A DNA stretch of 64,000 nt from Puia sp. (GTDB taxonomy: Bacteria; Bacteroidota; Bacteroidia; Chitinophagales; Chitinophagaceae): the NCBI GenBank assembly GCA_031292515.1, contig JARLGZ010000247.1, positions 104,193 through 168,192 on the forward strand. Reading direction: 5' to 3'. Made by a program: the position numbers and the translations under genes. A model generated the notes under the pieces. That model was not told where the DNA came from and searched no databases. It worked only from the letters and a program-made list of their open reading frames with translations. Below are positions 48,230 through 58,035 of this stretch, piece by piece. Position 1 is the first letter of the stretch; each line of letters opens with the position of its first letter.

Positions 48230-48589
48230 TAATTAAGCCGCTGATAAGACTTCACGGCGAATAGGGACTTTTAACCATTCCGGATAGTTGTATATTTTTA
48301 TACCTGACATCTTTCGATTGCAAAAAATATACGACGGGGAAATAGGCGTACGTTTGCTTTCGTTGCGTCCATAATTTGGATTTAGAAAAACGATATTTTC
48401 ATGAGCTGAGGATGCGGAGCTTCGGGTAGAGTTCTGGGACGGGTTTGAAGCGCGTGGTCTTTGTGAAATGGAAGTCGAGTTTGATATTTTGCACGTCCGT
48501 GGAGTTTCTATGAGTCGCTAGAATGTATTTGGCTTTTTGGTACTGAGCTCCTGCGGTGATTGACTAAAAATTTATTTAAGTCTATCGAG

Positions 48590-49714
48590 CTAGAGCAAAC
48601 CTTCTATCTCAGAGATGCGTCGTTCTTCATAAATTTTATAGTTGGAAAAATTGCTTAACGCCTCTATCCAGGCATCGTTCAATATTTTGGATATGGGAGG
48701 ATTGAATTTGCTTATCTGATCCGGATAAGAACGTAAATCGACCGTCTGACAAGCCTTGTACACTGTTTGACCGAGAGCTTCGATTAGCTTTTGAGGGAAA
48801 ATGTAGATGTAGTTTGATGGCATGGGATTGTTGACATGCTGCAAGAATTCCTGCCAAAGGCCATTTATTTGATGTCCTTCCTTTTGGAAACCTAGTTGAT
48901 TCAACATATAAAGAATAGCCCGCATTCGCGCCTCATCCGACGGGTGACTCGGGAAGTCCGAGTAGATCCGGTCCTTGCCACTGCTATGTGTAGATATCTT
49001 TAAATTCGTATAGGCATAAGCTGGACCAACTAAATAAGTGGCAATGAAATCACAGATAAACTCCATGATCCATCTATTGTTCCAGTTGGCACGTTTTTCG
49101 CGATAAAAAGCAAGAAGCGACGGATCGCGCTGTTCATCCACTACACGCTGCTCTTCATCCCTGTAAAATGCATCCAGGACTGGCAGAAAGTCGCGCCGAA
49201 ACTCAGATCTATACTGCAACTCGATTAAATGACCAATCTCGTGATACAGATCGGGCAGATTGAGCAAGTTCTTCTCCTCACCGGTCGGTACTGCGATGAC
49301 ATTGTAGGTCGGTAAGGCCCAATAATAAGTATCGGAATTACTTATTGTCGTTATGAAGGGTTCCTTCTGAAGGCAGTTAATCTCCCGATAAATTCGACTG
49401 ATCTTCTTCTTGAAATAGATTTCTGGCTTACCGTAGTTGATGATCGGGAGGAAACGAAACAACTCGATCGTTTGCAGTCGCTCCGCAAACGTATTGTATT
49501 TGACAACGTTGGAGCTGATTAACGGAGGAATTGCCAGATCTCCGGAATTCAGCAGCTTCGTAACTTCAGCATGCAACGCTTCCAACAACTGGATTGTTCG
49601 AGAAAGAAAATCCTTGTCTACATCTTTGTGGATGCTATCTTCTTTGAGTCGGGTAAGCATTTTCTGTACAGCATTGGACTGGTCAGCAAAAATGCCATGG
49701 TAAAAGTTTGTCAT
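48590..49714 (-). CDS. Gluzincin-type zinc metallopeptidase
   Basis: LPDLYHEIGHLIELQ (HExxH) and downstream EFICDFIATYL (ExxxD). Confidence 0.7.
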   Translation of the reverse strand: MTNFYHGIFADQSNAVQKMLTRLKEDSIHKDVDKDFLSRTIQLLEALHAEVTKLLNSGDLAIPPLISSNVVKYNTFAERLQTIELFRFLPIINYGKPEIYFKKKISRIYREINCLQKEPFITTISNSDTYYWALPTYNVIAVPTGEEKNLLNLPDLYHEIGHLIELQYRSEFRRDFLPVLDAFYRDEEQRVVDEQRDPSLLAFYREKRANWNNRWIMEFICDFIATYLVGPAYAYTNLKISTHSSGKDRIYSDFPSHPSDEARMRAILYMLNQLGFQKEGHQINGLWQEFLQHVNNPMPSNYIYIFPQKLIEALGQTVYKACQTVDLRSYPDQISKFNPPISKILNDAWIEALSNFSNYKIYEERRISEIEGLL

Positions 49715-50160
49715 CCTCGCGCCATTCTTAATTTTCTGAATAAACTATTCCGTTCGGTATCCAACGTCGTGACGAGCATATCCATCAACTTCAAATCATT
49801 TTCGGTCACCGGCTTCTGTTCCTGCAAGGTGTGATGAAGACGTTTTAGATCCTCATCAACATAAGCCGCTTCTTTCCTTAATTTTTCCTTATAATCGTCC
49901 TTCACCTCTACGGGCATGAATACCTCTTTTTCTTCTAGTCCACTTTTAGTCTGGTCAAAGATATCTGCGATAAAAAGAAGTAAGATGGCACTTGCTTCCT
50001 CAACATCTTTTGCTGATATGTTGAGGTTTGGATATTTACGCTTTGTCGCAGCATCGCGAAGCAGATTGTCCTTCTTGAACACAACCACAGAGTCGTTTAC
50101 CTTTTCCGAGGTAAGGACCAGTTGGTCATATTGGTTCGACAGCGAACTAATATCACTCAT
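49711..50160 (-). CDS. Small charged helical protein of the pAgo operon
   Basis: 149 aa; ATGA overlap with 48590..49714, 17 nt after the pAgo stop. Confidence 0.65.
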   Translation of the reverse strand: MSDISSLSNQYDQLVLTSEKVNDSVVVFKKDNLLRDAATKRKYPNLNISAKDVEEASAILLLFIADIFDQTKSGLEEKEVFMPVEVKDDYKEKLRKEAAYVDEDLKRLHHTLQEQKPVTENDLKLMDMLVTTLDTERNSLFRKLRMARG

Positions 50161-50177
50161 AAAAAATATATTTACTG

Positions 50178-52571
50178 TTAATCAATTAATGTTTCGTCCA
50201 ATTCTTCTTCGTCTTCTTCCAAAATGTCTGCAGTCGCCGTCAGTGGCTTCAACAATGTATCGATCAGCTTGATCGTTACCGGTAGCGAATTGCTCCTATC
50301 GGGGGCGGAGTACGCCAGCATCGATTGACAGAATACGTCTTCCATAACCTTCAGAAAATCGACATTTCCCGATGCAAGACAGAGATGCTGAGGTTTAGCC
50401 GTCCCCCTCAAAGCGAATGGGTATCCTGTATTGAAAAGGAAGCCCTCGCTATTATTTACGACTTTGTAAACTCCGGCCTCGGGGTTGTCGATTCTGTCGT
50501 AATTGTCGGTCAGCAAAGCCACCCGGAAGGGAACTGCGCTTTGCTTGTACAGGTCCACCACCCCGTATTTTATTCGCTTCTGGTCCACGATCCCATCTCC
50601 TGCCAGCTGCTCGACTACCTGTTCGAGCGCCTTTTGGTCCTCACTGAAGCTCCTGCCGTCTCTCAGGATAACAATGCCATTCGGATCGGAGGCATACCTG
50701 GGAATATAAATCTTCAACTTCTCATAGATCATTCCAAAAAGAAAATCCGCTTTCAATTTCTCCGCTCGACTCCCGCTCGTCTTCTTTGGAACCTGAAGTG
50801 GTATAAAGAATATGTTCTCCCCGTTCTTAAAAAAGAAGGTAAAGCCGGCGTACCGTCCATGGACATCTATGCCAACATAAACGTCGTAGTGTAAATCTTT
50901 CGCGAGGGCATAAGGCCATTTTCGATTCATAATCAAGTGTTCCATGTCCAGGTTGAATAGATAAGTCCTAAAGCGAGGTTTCAACTCCTCCGGTACGCGG
51001 TATTCTATCACCTCCCGGTTGAGTGAAGACTCGAAAGGTTGGAAAAAATGCATGATCTTTGACGCAGATGCACATTGCACCTTCAAATTTGGATAGAATT
51101 TACTTTTCAGGCAGTCATGAAATGTCGTTGCCAACCTCTTTGCGTCCCGTCCTTGATCGGGGATCACGAACAGCGCAAAGCCACTGAGGGCGTTAGCCTG
51201 TCGAAGTGCTTTTTCGATCTCCTGGACCTGATAAGTCGCCGATAATCCTTCAATGGCTTTGAACCGGACGATCCTAAATTCCTTGAACCTTGGCGCCAAC
51301 TTTTTCAGTTGGTACTCTGCGTTCTTTTTAAATGCTTCAACTTGTTCCTTGACCATATAGTCAGGAACGATCAGCCATTGCTCATCAAACTCGGTTTCAG
51401 TTAAAATGCCGTTGTCCTGCAGGAATTGCTTGCGTTCTTTCCCATACTCCCGCTTGTCTACATTTCCCCCCTTGCTATAATGGCCAGGCTTCAGGATTTG
51501 GTCGTTTTTGTATTTTAGGGCTGGCATTGGGAAACTCCGTATCAACTCCTCTGCTGGTCTTTTTTCAATTATAAGCCGCTGAGCGTTGAATGACAGTCCT
51601 TGAAAAAAGGTTTGAATGCTGCTAACGATCCCGTCAAACCTCCGAGCGGGGTCTTTGATAGAAAATTTGTGCAGCGCGCTGACCTGTTTATCCTGCGTGC
51701 TAAGAATCAGCTTGGCGATTGACGTAGCTCCGCTATGGGGTTCCATTGAGCGGCCCGGGTAGGTATAGAGGAAGGCCAAATGATGGTCTTTTAATAGCTT
51801 GTGCGCCGGAAAACGGTGTCGTTGGGTTTTGTTTACAATAAATTCAAATACATTCGTTTCCACGCCGTCGTAAGTAAAAAAGTGCTCCCTCAGCGGGTTG
51901 CCAAATCCTTTAAATTCGGCGGCGTACCAGTCATCGCCATTCTGGTAGACCACCCGGCGGCCGAAAAGTTTCTTTTCAAGTATGTCTACATTCTGCTCAT
52001 TAATGTAATGGGAAAGATAGTGTTTGTCGATATAGCGGGTTGTGAGATTGAGGCATACATACATAGCGCCATCCCACCAAACGAGCCGGTAAGAAAAGCC
52101 TCCATACACTTCGATCGAAGAATCCTCATTTGACTGCAATGGCTTTCGGTAGAGGAAATGGGTGTTTGTCAGTTTCCAAATACCTTTATTTGCTCCCAAC
52201 TGTTTTCGGATTTCAAAATCCAAGAAATTCATCACGAGCGATCGGTTAGATGCCTGGAGGACCTGGTGAGGGTCAATGCGATATACTTCGGAAAGCCCCA
52301 CTACCGTGACAATGATTGGACCTACATCGACTCTCATTTCCGGCAGCTCACGATTCTGCGGGATGGCGATGTACCAGCCACCGTTTCGCTTGACCACAGC
52401 CACGGGTCCCTGGGTGAGAGAAGCTACCCTCTCTCCAACCTTGCGGATATGCTTATTAAATAGATCTTCCTTGTCAGGGGTCCACTTAAGATCGGTCTTG
52501 ACCAGTTTGTAGGAAAAATCCAGCTCATGCAAATTGGTTAGCCTGAACAAATTCTGTAAATGCTTTTTCAT
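50178..52571 (-). CDS. Long prokaryotic Argonaute (PIWI domain) with apparently intact catalytic residues
   Basis: PIWI motifs VYVGIDVHGRYAGF (D), SGSRAEKLKADFL (candidate E), VILRDGRSF (D), SLPVTIKLIDTLL (final D). N-terminus called at MKKHLQ; ORF opens at 52583. Confidence 0.82.
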   Translation of the reverse strand: MKKHLQNLFRLTNLHELDFSYKLVKTDLKWTPDKEDLFNKHIRKVGERVASLTQGPVAVVKRNGGWYIAIPQNRELPEMRVDVGPIIVTVVGLSEVYRIDPHQVLQASNRSLVMNFLDFEIRKQLGANKGIWKLTNTHFLYRKPLQSNEDSSIEVYGGFSYRLVWWDGAMYVCLNLTTRYIDKHYLSHYINEQNVDILEKKLFGRRVVYQNGDDWYAAEFKGFGNPLREHFFTYDGVETNVFEFIVNKTQRHRFPAHKLLKDHHLAFLYTYPGRSMEPHSGATSIAKLILSTQDKQVSALHKFSIKDPARRFDGIVSSIQTFFQGLSFNAQRLIIEKRPAEELIRSFPMPALKYKNDQILKPGHYSKGGNVDKREYGKERKQFLQDNGILTETEFDEQWLIVPDYMVKEQVEAFKKNAEYQLKKLAPRFKEFRIVRFKAIEGLSATYQVQEIEKALRQANALSGFALFVIPDQGRDAKRLATTFHDCLKSKFYPNLKVQCASASKIMHFFQPFESSLNREVIEYRVPEELKPRFRTYLFNLDMEHLIMNRKWPYALAKDLHYDVYVGIDVHGRYAGFTFFFKNGENIFFIPLQVPKKTSGSRAEKLKADFLFGMIYEKLKIYIPRYASDPNGIVILRDGRSFSEDQKALEQVVEQLAGDGIVDQKRIKYGVVDLYKQSAVPFRVALLTDNYDRIDNPEAGVYKVVNNSEGFLFNTGYPFALRGTAKPQHLCLASGNVDFLKVMEDVFCQSMLAYSAPDRSNSLPVTIKLIDTLLKPLTATADILEEDEEELDETLID

Positions 52572-53529
52572 CGTAAACATCATTTAAGTATAAAAAGGCG
52601 CAAATCGATCTAAAATTGCAAATCTTGCAGGAACCGTCATTATCAGTGCCCTCAAAATCCCTGATGTCCGGCTCTTCGTTTTCGCCTAGCAATAAAGCGA
52701 TATCCTCGCTGGTGAGATGGATCTCGTCGATCATCTCGTTTGCACGTTCCGCTGTGAAAGGGTGTGATTTCACCACGCCCTTAAAAAGATTCACTTCGAA
52801 TAGGCGAATATCTTCATGGCGGTAAGGCTTTTTATCCGGCGTGGCCAGCCGTTTCAGGTAAACAACAATCCCACAAATCGTCAACTGCCGCGCATAATTG
52901 GCGGTATGGCTTCTCGATAATTTCCAGTCTATAATCACTGGCTTCCAGTCGTGTAAAGCCAACAAGTCGATCTGAGGTTTGACTACCGCCCGCTCGATCT
53001 CCACCATCCATGTATAAACGTTGGGGGTAAGTCTATTGCATTGCTGAAGAAACCCTAGCAAAGTCTGGCCATCTGGCATCCGAATTTCCGGCAATCCTAA
53101 AATAGCTGCCCGAATATTATCGTAGGCCTCGACCACCTCCCTCTCCTCAAAAGGCTTTCCCAATTCATGGATGTCCAGGATGCAAAACTCAGGTGCAGTT
53201 TCCAGTTTGCCATCCACGGGGTCGGTATAGATGGCAAGACGCGAATACTCGAATTGCTTTTTGGCGAGTTCCACGGCCTGCTCAGCTAGGGCTGTAAAAT
53301 CCATCGGCTTTTTCTCAGAAATCCTTGGAATAATTTCAGTTTCCATGAATCGGTCTACGACACTACCCTGCCACATTGAAATATTTTGCATCTTTTTCAA
53401 CTCATGGACCTTGCGCGGTAACTGCTTTGTGCGCGATTTAGAGGCTATTAATTGCGAGAAGTAGTACTTCCGGTTACACTCACTCAATGTATTTCTGGCG
53501 GTATTGTCCCAGGGAATTTTTCTTTCCAT
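52525..53529 (-). CDS. Cas4/RecB-like PD-(D/E)XK nuclease
   Basis: CNRKYYFSQL near N-terminus, QIDLLALHDWKPVIIDWKLSRS (D…DWK) and C-terminal CKICNFRSICAF Cys cluster. Confidence 0.78.
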   Translation of the reverse strand: MERKIPWDNTARNTLSECNRKYYFSQLIASKSRTKQLPRKVHELKKMQNISMWQGSVVDRFMETEIIPRISEKKPMDFTALAEQAVELAKKQFEYSRLAIYTDPVDGKLETAPEFCILDIHELGKPFEEREVVEAYDNIRAAILGLPEIRMPDGQTLLGFLQQCNRLTPNVYTWMVEIERAVVKPQIDLLALHDWKPVIIDWKLSRSHTANYARQLTICGIVVYLKRLATPDKKPYRHEDIRLFEVNLFKGVVKSHPFTAERANEMIDEIHLTSEDIALLLGENEEPDIRDFEGTDNDGSCKICNFRSICAFLYLNDVYDEKAFTEFVQANQFA

Positions 53530-53532
53530 AAC

Positions 53533-54126
53533 TTAAGTATTAACCAACTCTTCCAGCCGAGTTAAATATTTGTTCAGCGCTTCTTTATTCTCGAATAACT
53601 CATTCCCGTTGCTCTCGGTCCCATTGCCAACATGTCCAGTGGGGAATAACGGGCTACCTTTTCGGTAGGCGGGTTCGTATCCCAACATATCCTTGAGCGA
53701 CATCTGTTGCTGGAGCAGGTCAAAAGTCTTCAGTATAGCTTCTTTTACCACTGCGTAAGAAAGCTTTAGTTCCACAATCAATTTCTTCAACAGTTGTATC
53801 GGCACATTGTTGGGATACACCGTATCGTTTCGGAGTGCCTCGGTGATTGTTGGCGAGATGCCTGTCCGCTCCGTGAGCATTGCGTCTGTGAGCTGCCGTT
53901 CCTGTACCGCGGAACGGATTAGCTCCCCAAAGGACGGCTGTTTCAGCACAGTGGTTAGCCGGCCTATGAACAACTTTTTTTGGGCGGCCGATACATCGCC
54001 TTTGTTTTCTTCCAGTACTCTGGATAATTCTTGCTGGAGGCGCTCGTCACCCATTGCCTGCACCTGGTCCAGATAAATCAACCGAAGCGCCTCGTCGAAG
54101 AGATCTATTTTGTTTTCAGTACCCAT
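53533..54126 (-). CDS. HTH-containing regulator-like protein of the pAgo operon
   Basis: LTDAMLTERTGISPTITEALRNDTVYPNNVPIQLLKKLIVELKL resembles an XRE-type HTH; follows the sigma factor. Confidence 0.5.
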   Translation of the reverse strand: MGTENKIDLFDEALRLIYLDQVQAMGDERLQQELSRVLEENKGDVSAAQKKLFIGRLTTVLKQPSFGELIRSAVQERQLTDAMLTERTGISPTITEALRNDTVYPNNVPIQLLKKLIVELKLSYAVVKEAILKTFDLLQQQMSLKDMLGYEPAYRKGSPLFPTGHVGNGTESNGNELFENKEALNKYLTRLEELVNT

Positions 54127-54131
54127 ATGCT

Positions 54132-54728
54132 CTATTTAGTTTCATTCAACTGTTTGAGAAGTTTTTCTTTTGCCCGGTGATATTTCACCTTTAGTTGATT
54201 ATTTTCTACTCCGAGCAAATCGGCGATTTGATCATATGAGTAGTTTTGGGCCCTGAGCAGCAATAGTTCCTGATCAATCTGAGGAAGCGTTTCCAGGGCT
54301 GTCCTAAGCTCGCGGATGAGAGGGCTTTCGCTAATTTCCGAAGCATAGAAGCTGGAAAACGCTTGCTTGCTTAAAGCCTCTCGGACATGGCTGGGCAAAT
54401 AGTTTTCCTCTTCCAGATCAAAGAAATCCAGTTCAGGTATGTTCTTCGATCGCAACTCCCGCAGACGCTGCCGGAGGAAATTGCCATAAACTTTGAACAG
54501 AAAGCTGTCAAATTTCGCCTGGGAGACAAAATCATAGTTTGAAAGCTTTAAAACCAACGTTTGTAATGTCTTGTATACAATATCCCAGGCATCGTCCTCA
54601 TCCATTTTCCACTTGTCTACTCCAAACCGGGCAAAAGGTCGTGCATAACGTTCGTAAAGCAATTCAAGTCCCACCGGATCCTTATCCTGGATATACTTAA
54701 GTATCGTCCGATAGTCGTAGTTATTCAT
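54132..54728 (-). CDS. ECF-type sigma-70 family factor
   Basis: LYERYARPFARFGVDKWKMDEDDAWDIVYKTLQTLVLKL… and LPQIDQELLLLRAQNYSYDQIADLLGVENNQLKVKYHRAKEKL. Confidence 0.8.
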   Translation of the reverse strand: MNNYDYRTILKYIQDKDPVGLELLYERYARPFARFGVDKWKMDEDDAWDIVYKTLQTLVLKLSNYDFVSQAKFDSFLFKVYGNFLRQRLRELRSKNIPELDFFDLEEENYLPSHVREALSKQAFSSFYASEISESPLIRELRTALETLPQIDQELLLLRAQNYSYDQIADLLGVENNQLKVKYHRAKEKLLKQLNETK

Positions 54729-54754
54729 TCCCTATTTAGTATAATGCATTTAGG

Positions 54755-56881
54755 TTACATGGTTTCTAAAACTGCCCGGATTTCGCCAAAACTGACCTCT
54801 GCCCCCAGTGCTAACCTTAACTCATGAACTGACCAGTCGGGCCGCTCACGCGATAAGGCTGCGATGCGTTCGGCTTTTTGGGGATTTACCAGCTGGTGCA
54901 GCCGAATTTCGCCTGTCTTTAGAAAACCGGTCAGGTGATTTTCTATGATCCCCGCCGAGAGATTTCTTTTATTGGCTATCATATTGATATCCAATCCCTT
55001 TAGGAACAATGCAAGGGTCTTTTCCTGGGTGGATGGTTTCCCGGATTTGGGTTCTACTCTTTTCATTTCCAAGGACAAAGATGAAATTCCCTTTCGTTGC
55101 CTACTAATCATGTCAACGATCACAGGAGTATCCTGTCCATCTCCCAAAGCCGTTGCTACCCGGCCGGCCGTCGTTAGCTCCCATTTTTTTGTTTCGAGAA
55201 GATTGAGCATTCTATTCAACTCCAAGATCACGGGCCTATTCTTTATTGTATCGGTAGTCGTAGCAGCAAATTGATGCAACGGGTCTGTCATCTCCAAGGT
55301 CAGCAGGTTAGAAAAATAGGCGATCGCTTGATGGACACGAACACCAACAGCTCGGTATTGGTCCTGATCCGCCACGGCTAACAATCCAAGAATTTGGCGT
55401 TCAAAAGTGGAGGCGAGCGACTGGAGACTATTTGTCACCGTTTCCCAAGTCTTTGAGAATGGTAGCCCTGGGTATTTTTCTACAAAGGATTCAATGCTTT
55501 CGTGGCATTTCTCGAAGCGTAGCAATCGGATAAGAAGTTCGTGCTGAAACTCCACTTTAGCTTCTGCGAGGTCATTGGCCGACGGTTCTCGACTCTTTAT
55601 TTGATTATAAAAGGCCAGAATACGCGAATCGATTAGGATAGCGGACCGGTCTAATGGCTCTTTGAGAAAAATGCCGTCCAGTGTTCGCAGACGGCTCAAT
55701 GCAACATACACCTGTCCGGTGGCAAATGCTTCATTGGCGTCAATAACCGCCTTGTCAAACGTCATCCCCTGGCTTTTGTGGATCGTAATAGCCCAGGCAA
55801 GTAAGACTGGAAATTGACGGAAGGTCCCCAATTCGACAAGTTCAAACTCACCTGTTGTCGAATTGCGCTGAAATCCGCGGTTAATCCATACTGCTCGTTC
55901 GAGCTCGATCATCTCTCCCGAGGCTATGCTAATCATCAATTTGTCATCTCCAATTTTTGCGATAATCCCGGCTTTCCCATTAAAATATTCCCTTTTCTCA
56001 CTGGCATCGTTTTTGGTAAAAATGATATGTGCACCGATCTTTAATTCCAACCGCCGAGGCACAGGATCCACGATTTCTGAAAATTCGCCTTCTATTATTG
56101 CCTCCATCGTGACTAAAATGTCATCTATACCCTTTAAAGCTTTGTTGTTGAGGGTTTCTGCAGTCGCTCGATGAGTTGTCAAAAAAACTGCTTCCGACGG
56201 AGAGAGATTATTTCCTATCCAACGCTCATTAAGCAATCGAAAATCCTCATCACTGCAAGTATTTTCACGGATGGAACTGAGCAACCCAATAAAACGGTCA
56301 TCCGCCTGTCTGTAAACGGAAGTAAGCTCAATAACTATGTATCTCAACCTTTTGACTGAATAGGACTCATAAAAGAACGGCGATGCATAATATTTACTAA
56401 GGATAGCTGAGGACCGTTCATCTAAAATCGGAGCAAGTTGAAACAGGTCGCCCACTAGGACTAGCTGAACACCGCCAAATGGAGTCGCCGGGGTATTTCG
56501 ATAGTGGCGTAGAACACGGTCGATGCCATCCATCACATCCGCTCTCACCATGGACACCTCGTCGATGATGAGCAATTCCAGTTCTCGCATAACAGAGCGC
56601 TTTTCCTCGTTATAAATCGGGAAAGACTCATTGAAAAAACGCTCCTCCAATATTTCAAAGGGAAATTGGAAAAATGAATGAATGGTGATGCCTCCGGCGT
56701 TCACCGCTGCGATACCGGTCGGAGCCACGACGACCAGCTTTTTGCTACATTGTTCACGCAACAATGAAAGGAAGGTAGTCTTACCAGTACCCGCCTTGCC
56801 CGTTACGAACAAGGACCGATTTGTAAAACAACTAAACTCCATCGCCAATCTTAGTGGCTCATTTACGATTTTGGTTTTCAT
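54755..56881 (-). CDS. Pif1/RecD-like helicase
   Basis: SLFVTGKAGTGKTTFLSLLRE, VVVAPTGIAAVNAGGITIHSFFQFPF, LLIIDEVSMVRADVMDGID, AWAITIHKSQGMTFDKAVID, YVALSRLRTLDGIFL. Confidence 0.88.
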   Translation of the reverse strand: MKTKIVNEPLRLAMEFSCFTNRSLFVTGKAGTGKTTFLSLLREQCSKKLVVVAPTGIAAVNAGGITIHSFFQFPFEILEERFFNESFPIYNEEKRSVMRELELLIIDEVSMVRADVMDGIDRVLRHYRNTPATPFGGVQLVLVGDLFQLAPILDERSSAILSKYYASPFFYESYSVKRLRYIVIELTSVYRQADDRFIGLLSSIRENTCSDEDFRLLNERWIGNNLSPSEAVFLTTHRATAETLNNKALKGIDDILVTMEAIIEGEFSEIVDPVPRRLELKIGAHIIFTKNDASEKREYFNGKAGIIAKIGDDKLMISIASGEMIELERAVWINRGFQRNSTTGEFELVELGTFRQFPVLLAWAITIHKSQGMTFDKAVIDANEAFATGQVYVALSRLRTLDGIFLKEPLDRSAILIDSRILAFYNQIKSREPSANDLAEAKVEFQHELLIRLLRFEKCHESIESFVEKYPGLPFSKTWETVTNSLQSLASTFERQILGLLAVADQDQYRAVGVRVHQAIAYFSNLLTLEMTDPLHQFAATTTDTIKNRPVILELNRMLNLLETKKWELTTAGRVATALGDGQDTPVIVDMISRQRKGISSLSLEMKRVEPKSGKPSTQEKTLALFLKGLDINMIANKRNLSAGIIENHLTGFLKTGEIRLHQLVNPQKAERIAALSRERPDWSVHELRLALGAEVSFGEIRAVLETM

Positions 56882-56992
56882 TCAATTAATTATGCATTCC
56901 AACCAGACAACTCGGCTACGGCAGCCAGATACCTTATCACAGACTTTTCGTAAAGCTATAGAGAACTCGCCCAATTAACCTGACCGGCCTTC

Positions 56993-57000
56993 CAAAGTTA
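56993..57000 (-). promoter_or_regulatory. Candidate -7 element for the helicase/pAgo operon
   Basis: CAAAGTTA on + is TAACTTTG on -, matching TAnnTTTG. Confidence 0.35.
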
Positions 57001-57131
57001 AAGAAAACATCAGCTTTTAAGAGTTGGCGTTTTCTTCGGCGCGCGTCTTTCCCCTGTTTCTGCGGAACGAAGGGGAATGGATACTAACACTGGCTGAATT
57101 GAATGCGCTTGCCATATCGCCTTTCTTTAGT

Positions 57132-57139
57132 TACATTTG
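57132..57139 (+). promoter_or_regulatory. Candidate -7 element for the TIR gene
   Basis: TACATTTG about 20 nt before ATG 57160. Confidence 0.45.
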
Positions 57140-57159
57140 AACCCTTTAAATAAGTCCCA

Positions 57160-58035
57160 ATGTATAATTTATTGGTTTCAGGACAAGAGAATGTTTGGGA
57201 CGCCCAAAACTACTCTTTGGATATAAGTCGATGTATCCGCTCAAGTGAGTATACTAACGATGTCCTGGCGGAGCGATTCGGGTCTTTTACTGGGTCGACT
57301 ATCGAAAAGCTAAAAGCCTTCCCTTGCATTTTTGCATACGAAAGCTTTGGTGGACAGCCAAAATTTGGTTATTTAAAAGGCATAAAAAGACGAGTAGACC
57401 AAATCATCATAGAGTGTGAGTATATTAAGATTGACCCTTGGATGGATGTGACAACCCTCCATTCAATTCAGTCAAAATTGGATATTTACGGATGGGAATT
57501 GATGCGGACTCATTGGGCGTTGAAAGATGTGGATCTGGCCGAAGAACTGTTGACGCTAAATATTGACATTCCAGCACGGGAATCGATTAGTCCTCCGACA
57601 GTCAATCCCGAAAATCATATTTTCAAGGTGGCATTTAGTTTTCCGGGTGAGGTCCGCCCTTTGGTCGAACAAATCATGAAAGAATTAGTAAAGAAAATGG
57701 ACCCCAACGACATTTTTTACGATAATCACTTCAAAGCATATCTGGCTCGCCCCAACTTGGACGTGCTATTGGGGAAGATATATACCAAACAGGCTAAGTT
57801 AATTGTGGTTTTTCTTTCCAAGGATTACGACCGAAAGCCTTGGCCACAATTGGAGTACAGGAGAGTTCGAGAAATCATTTTTAACCAGCAGGACCATAAA
57901 GTGATGTATATCCGTATCGACGATGCTCCTATCGAAGGTTTATTGAAAACAGACGGCTATATTGATGCCAACCGACATTCTGCGAAAGAAATTGCCGACT
58001 TTATTTTTTTAAGAGCAAAAGCTCAACCGTTGTAG
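57160..58035 (+). CDS. TIR-domain protein (C-terminal TIR)
   Basis: HIFKVAFSFPGEVRPLVEQIMKELVKKMDPNDIFYDNHFKAYL…KLIVVFLSKDYDRKPWPQLEYRRVREIIF; candidate catalytic Glu in WPQLEYR. Confidence 0.78.
   Translation: MYNLLVSGQENVWDAQNYSLDISRCIRSSEYTNDVLAERFGSFTGSTIEKLKAFPCIFAYESFGGQPKFGYLKGIKRRVDQIIIECEYIKIDPWMDVTTLHSIQSKLDIYGWELMRTHWALKDVDLAEELLTLNIDIPARESISPPTVNPENHIFKVAFSFPGEVRPLVEQIMKELVKKMDPNDIFYDNHFKAYLARPNLDVLLGKIYTKQAKLIVVFLSKDYDRKPWPQLEYRRVREIIFNQQDHKVMYIRIDDAPIEGLLKTDGYIDANRHSAKEIADFIFLRAKAQPL

Noticed and set aside
50325-50894. 189-aa + strand ORF antisense to the pAgo gene
   Set aside because: Opposite a strongly supported CDS with clear PIWI motifs; no recognisable protein features, likely a shadow ORF.
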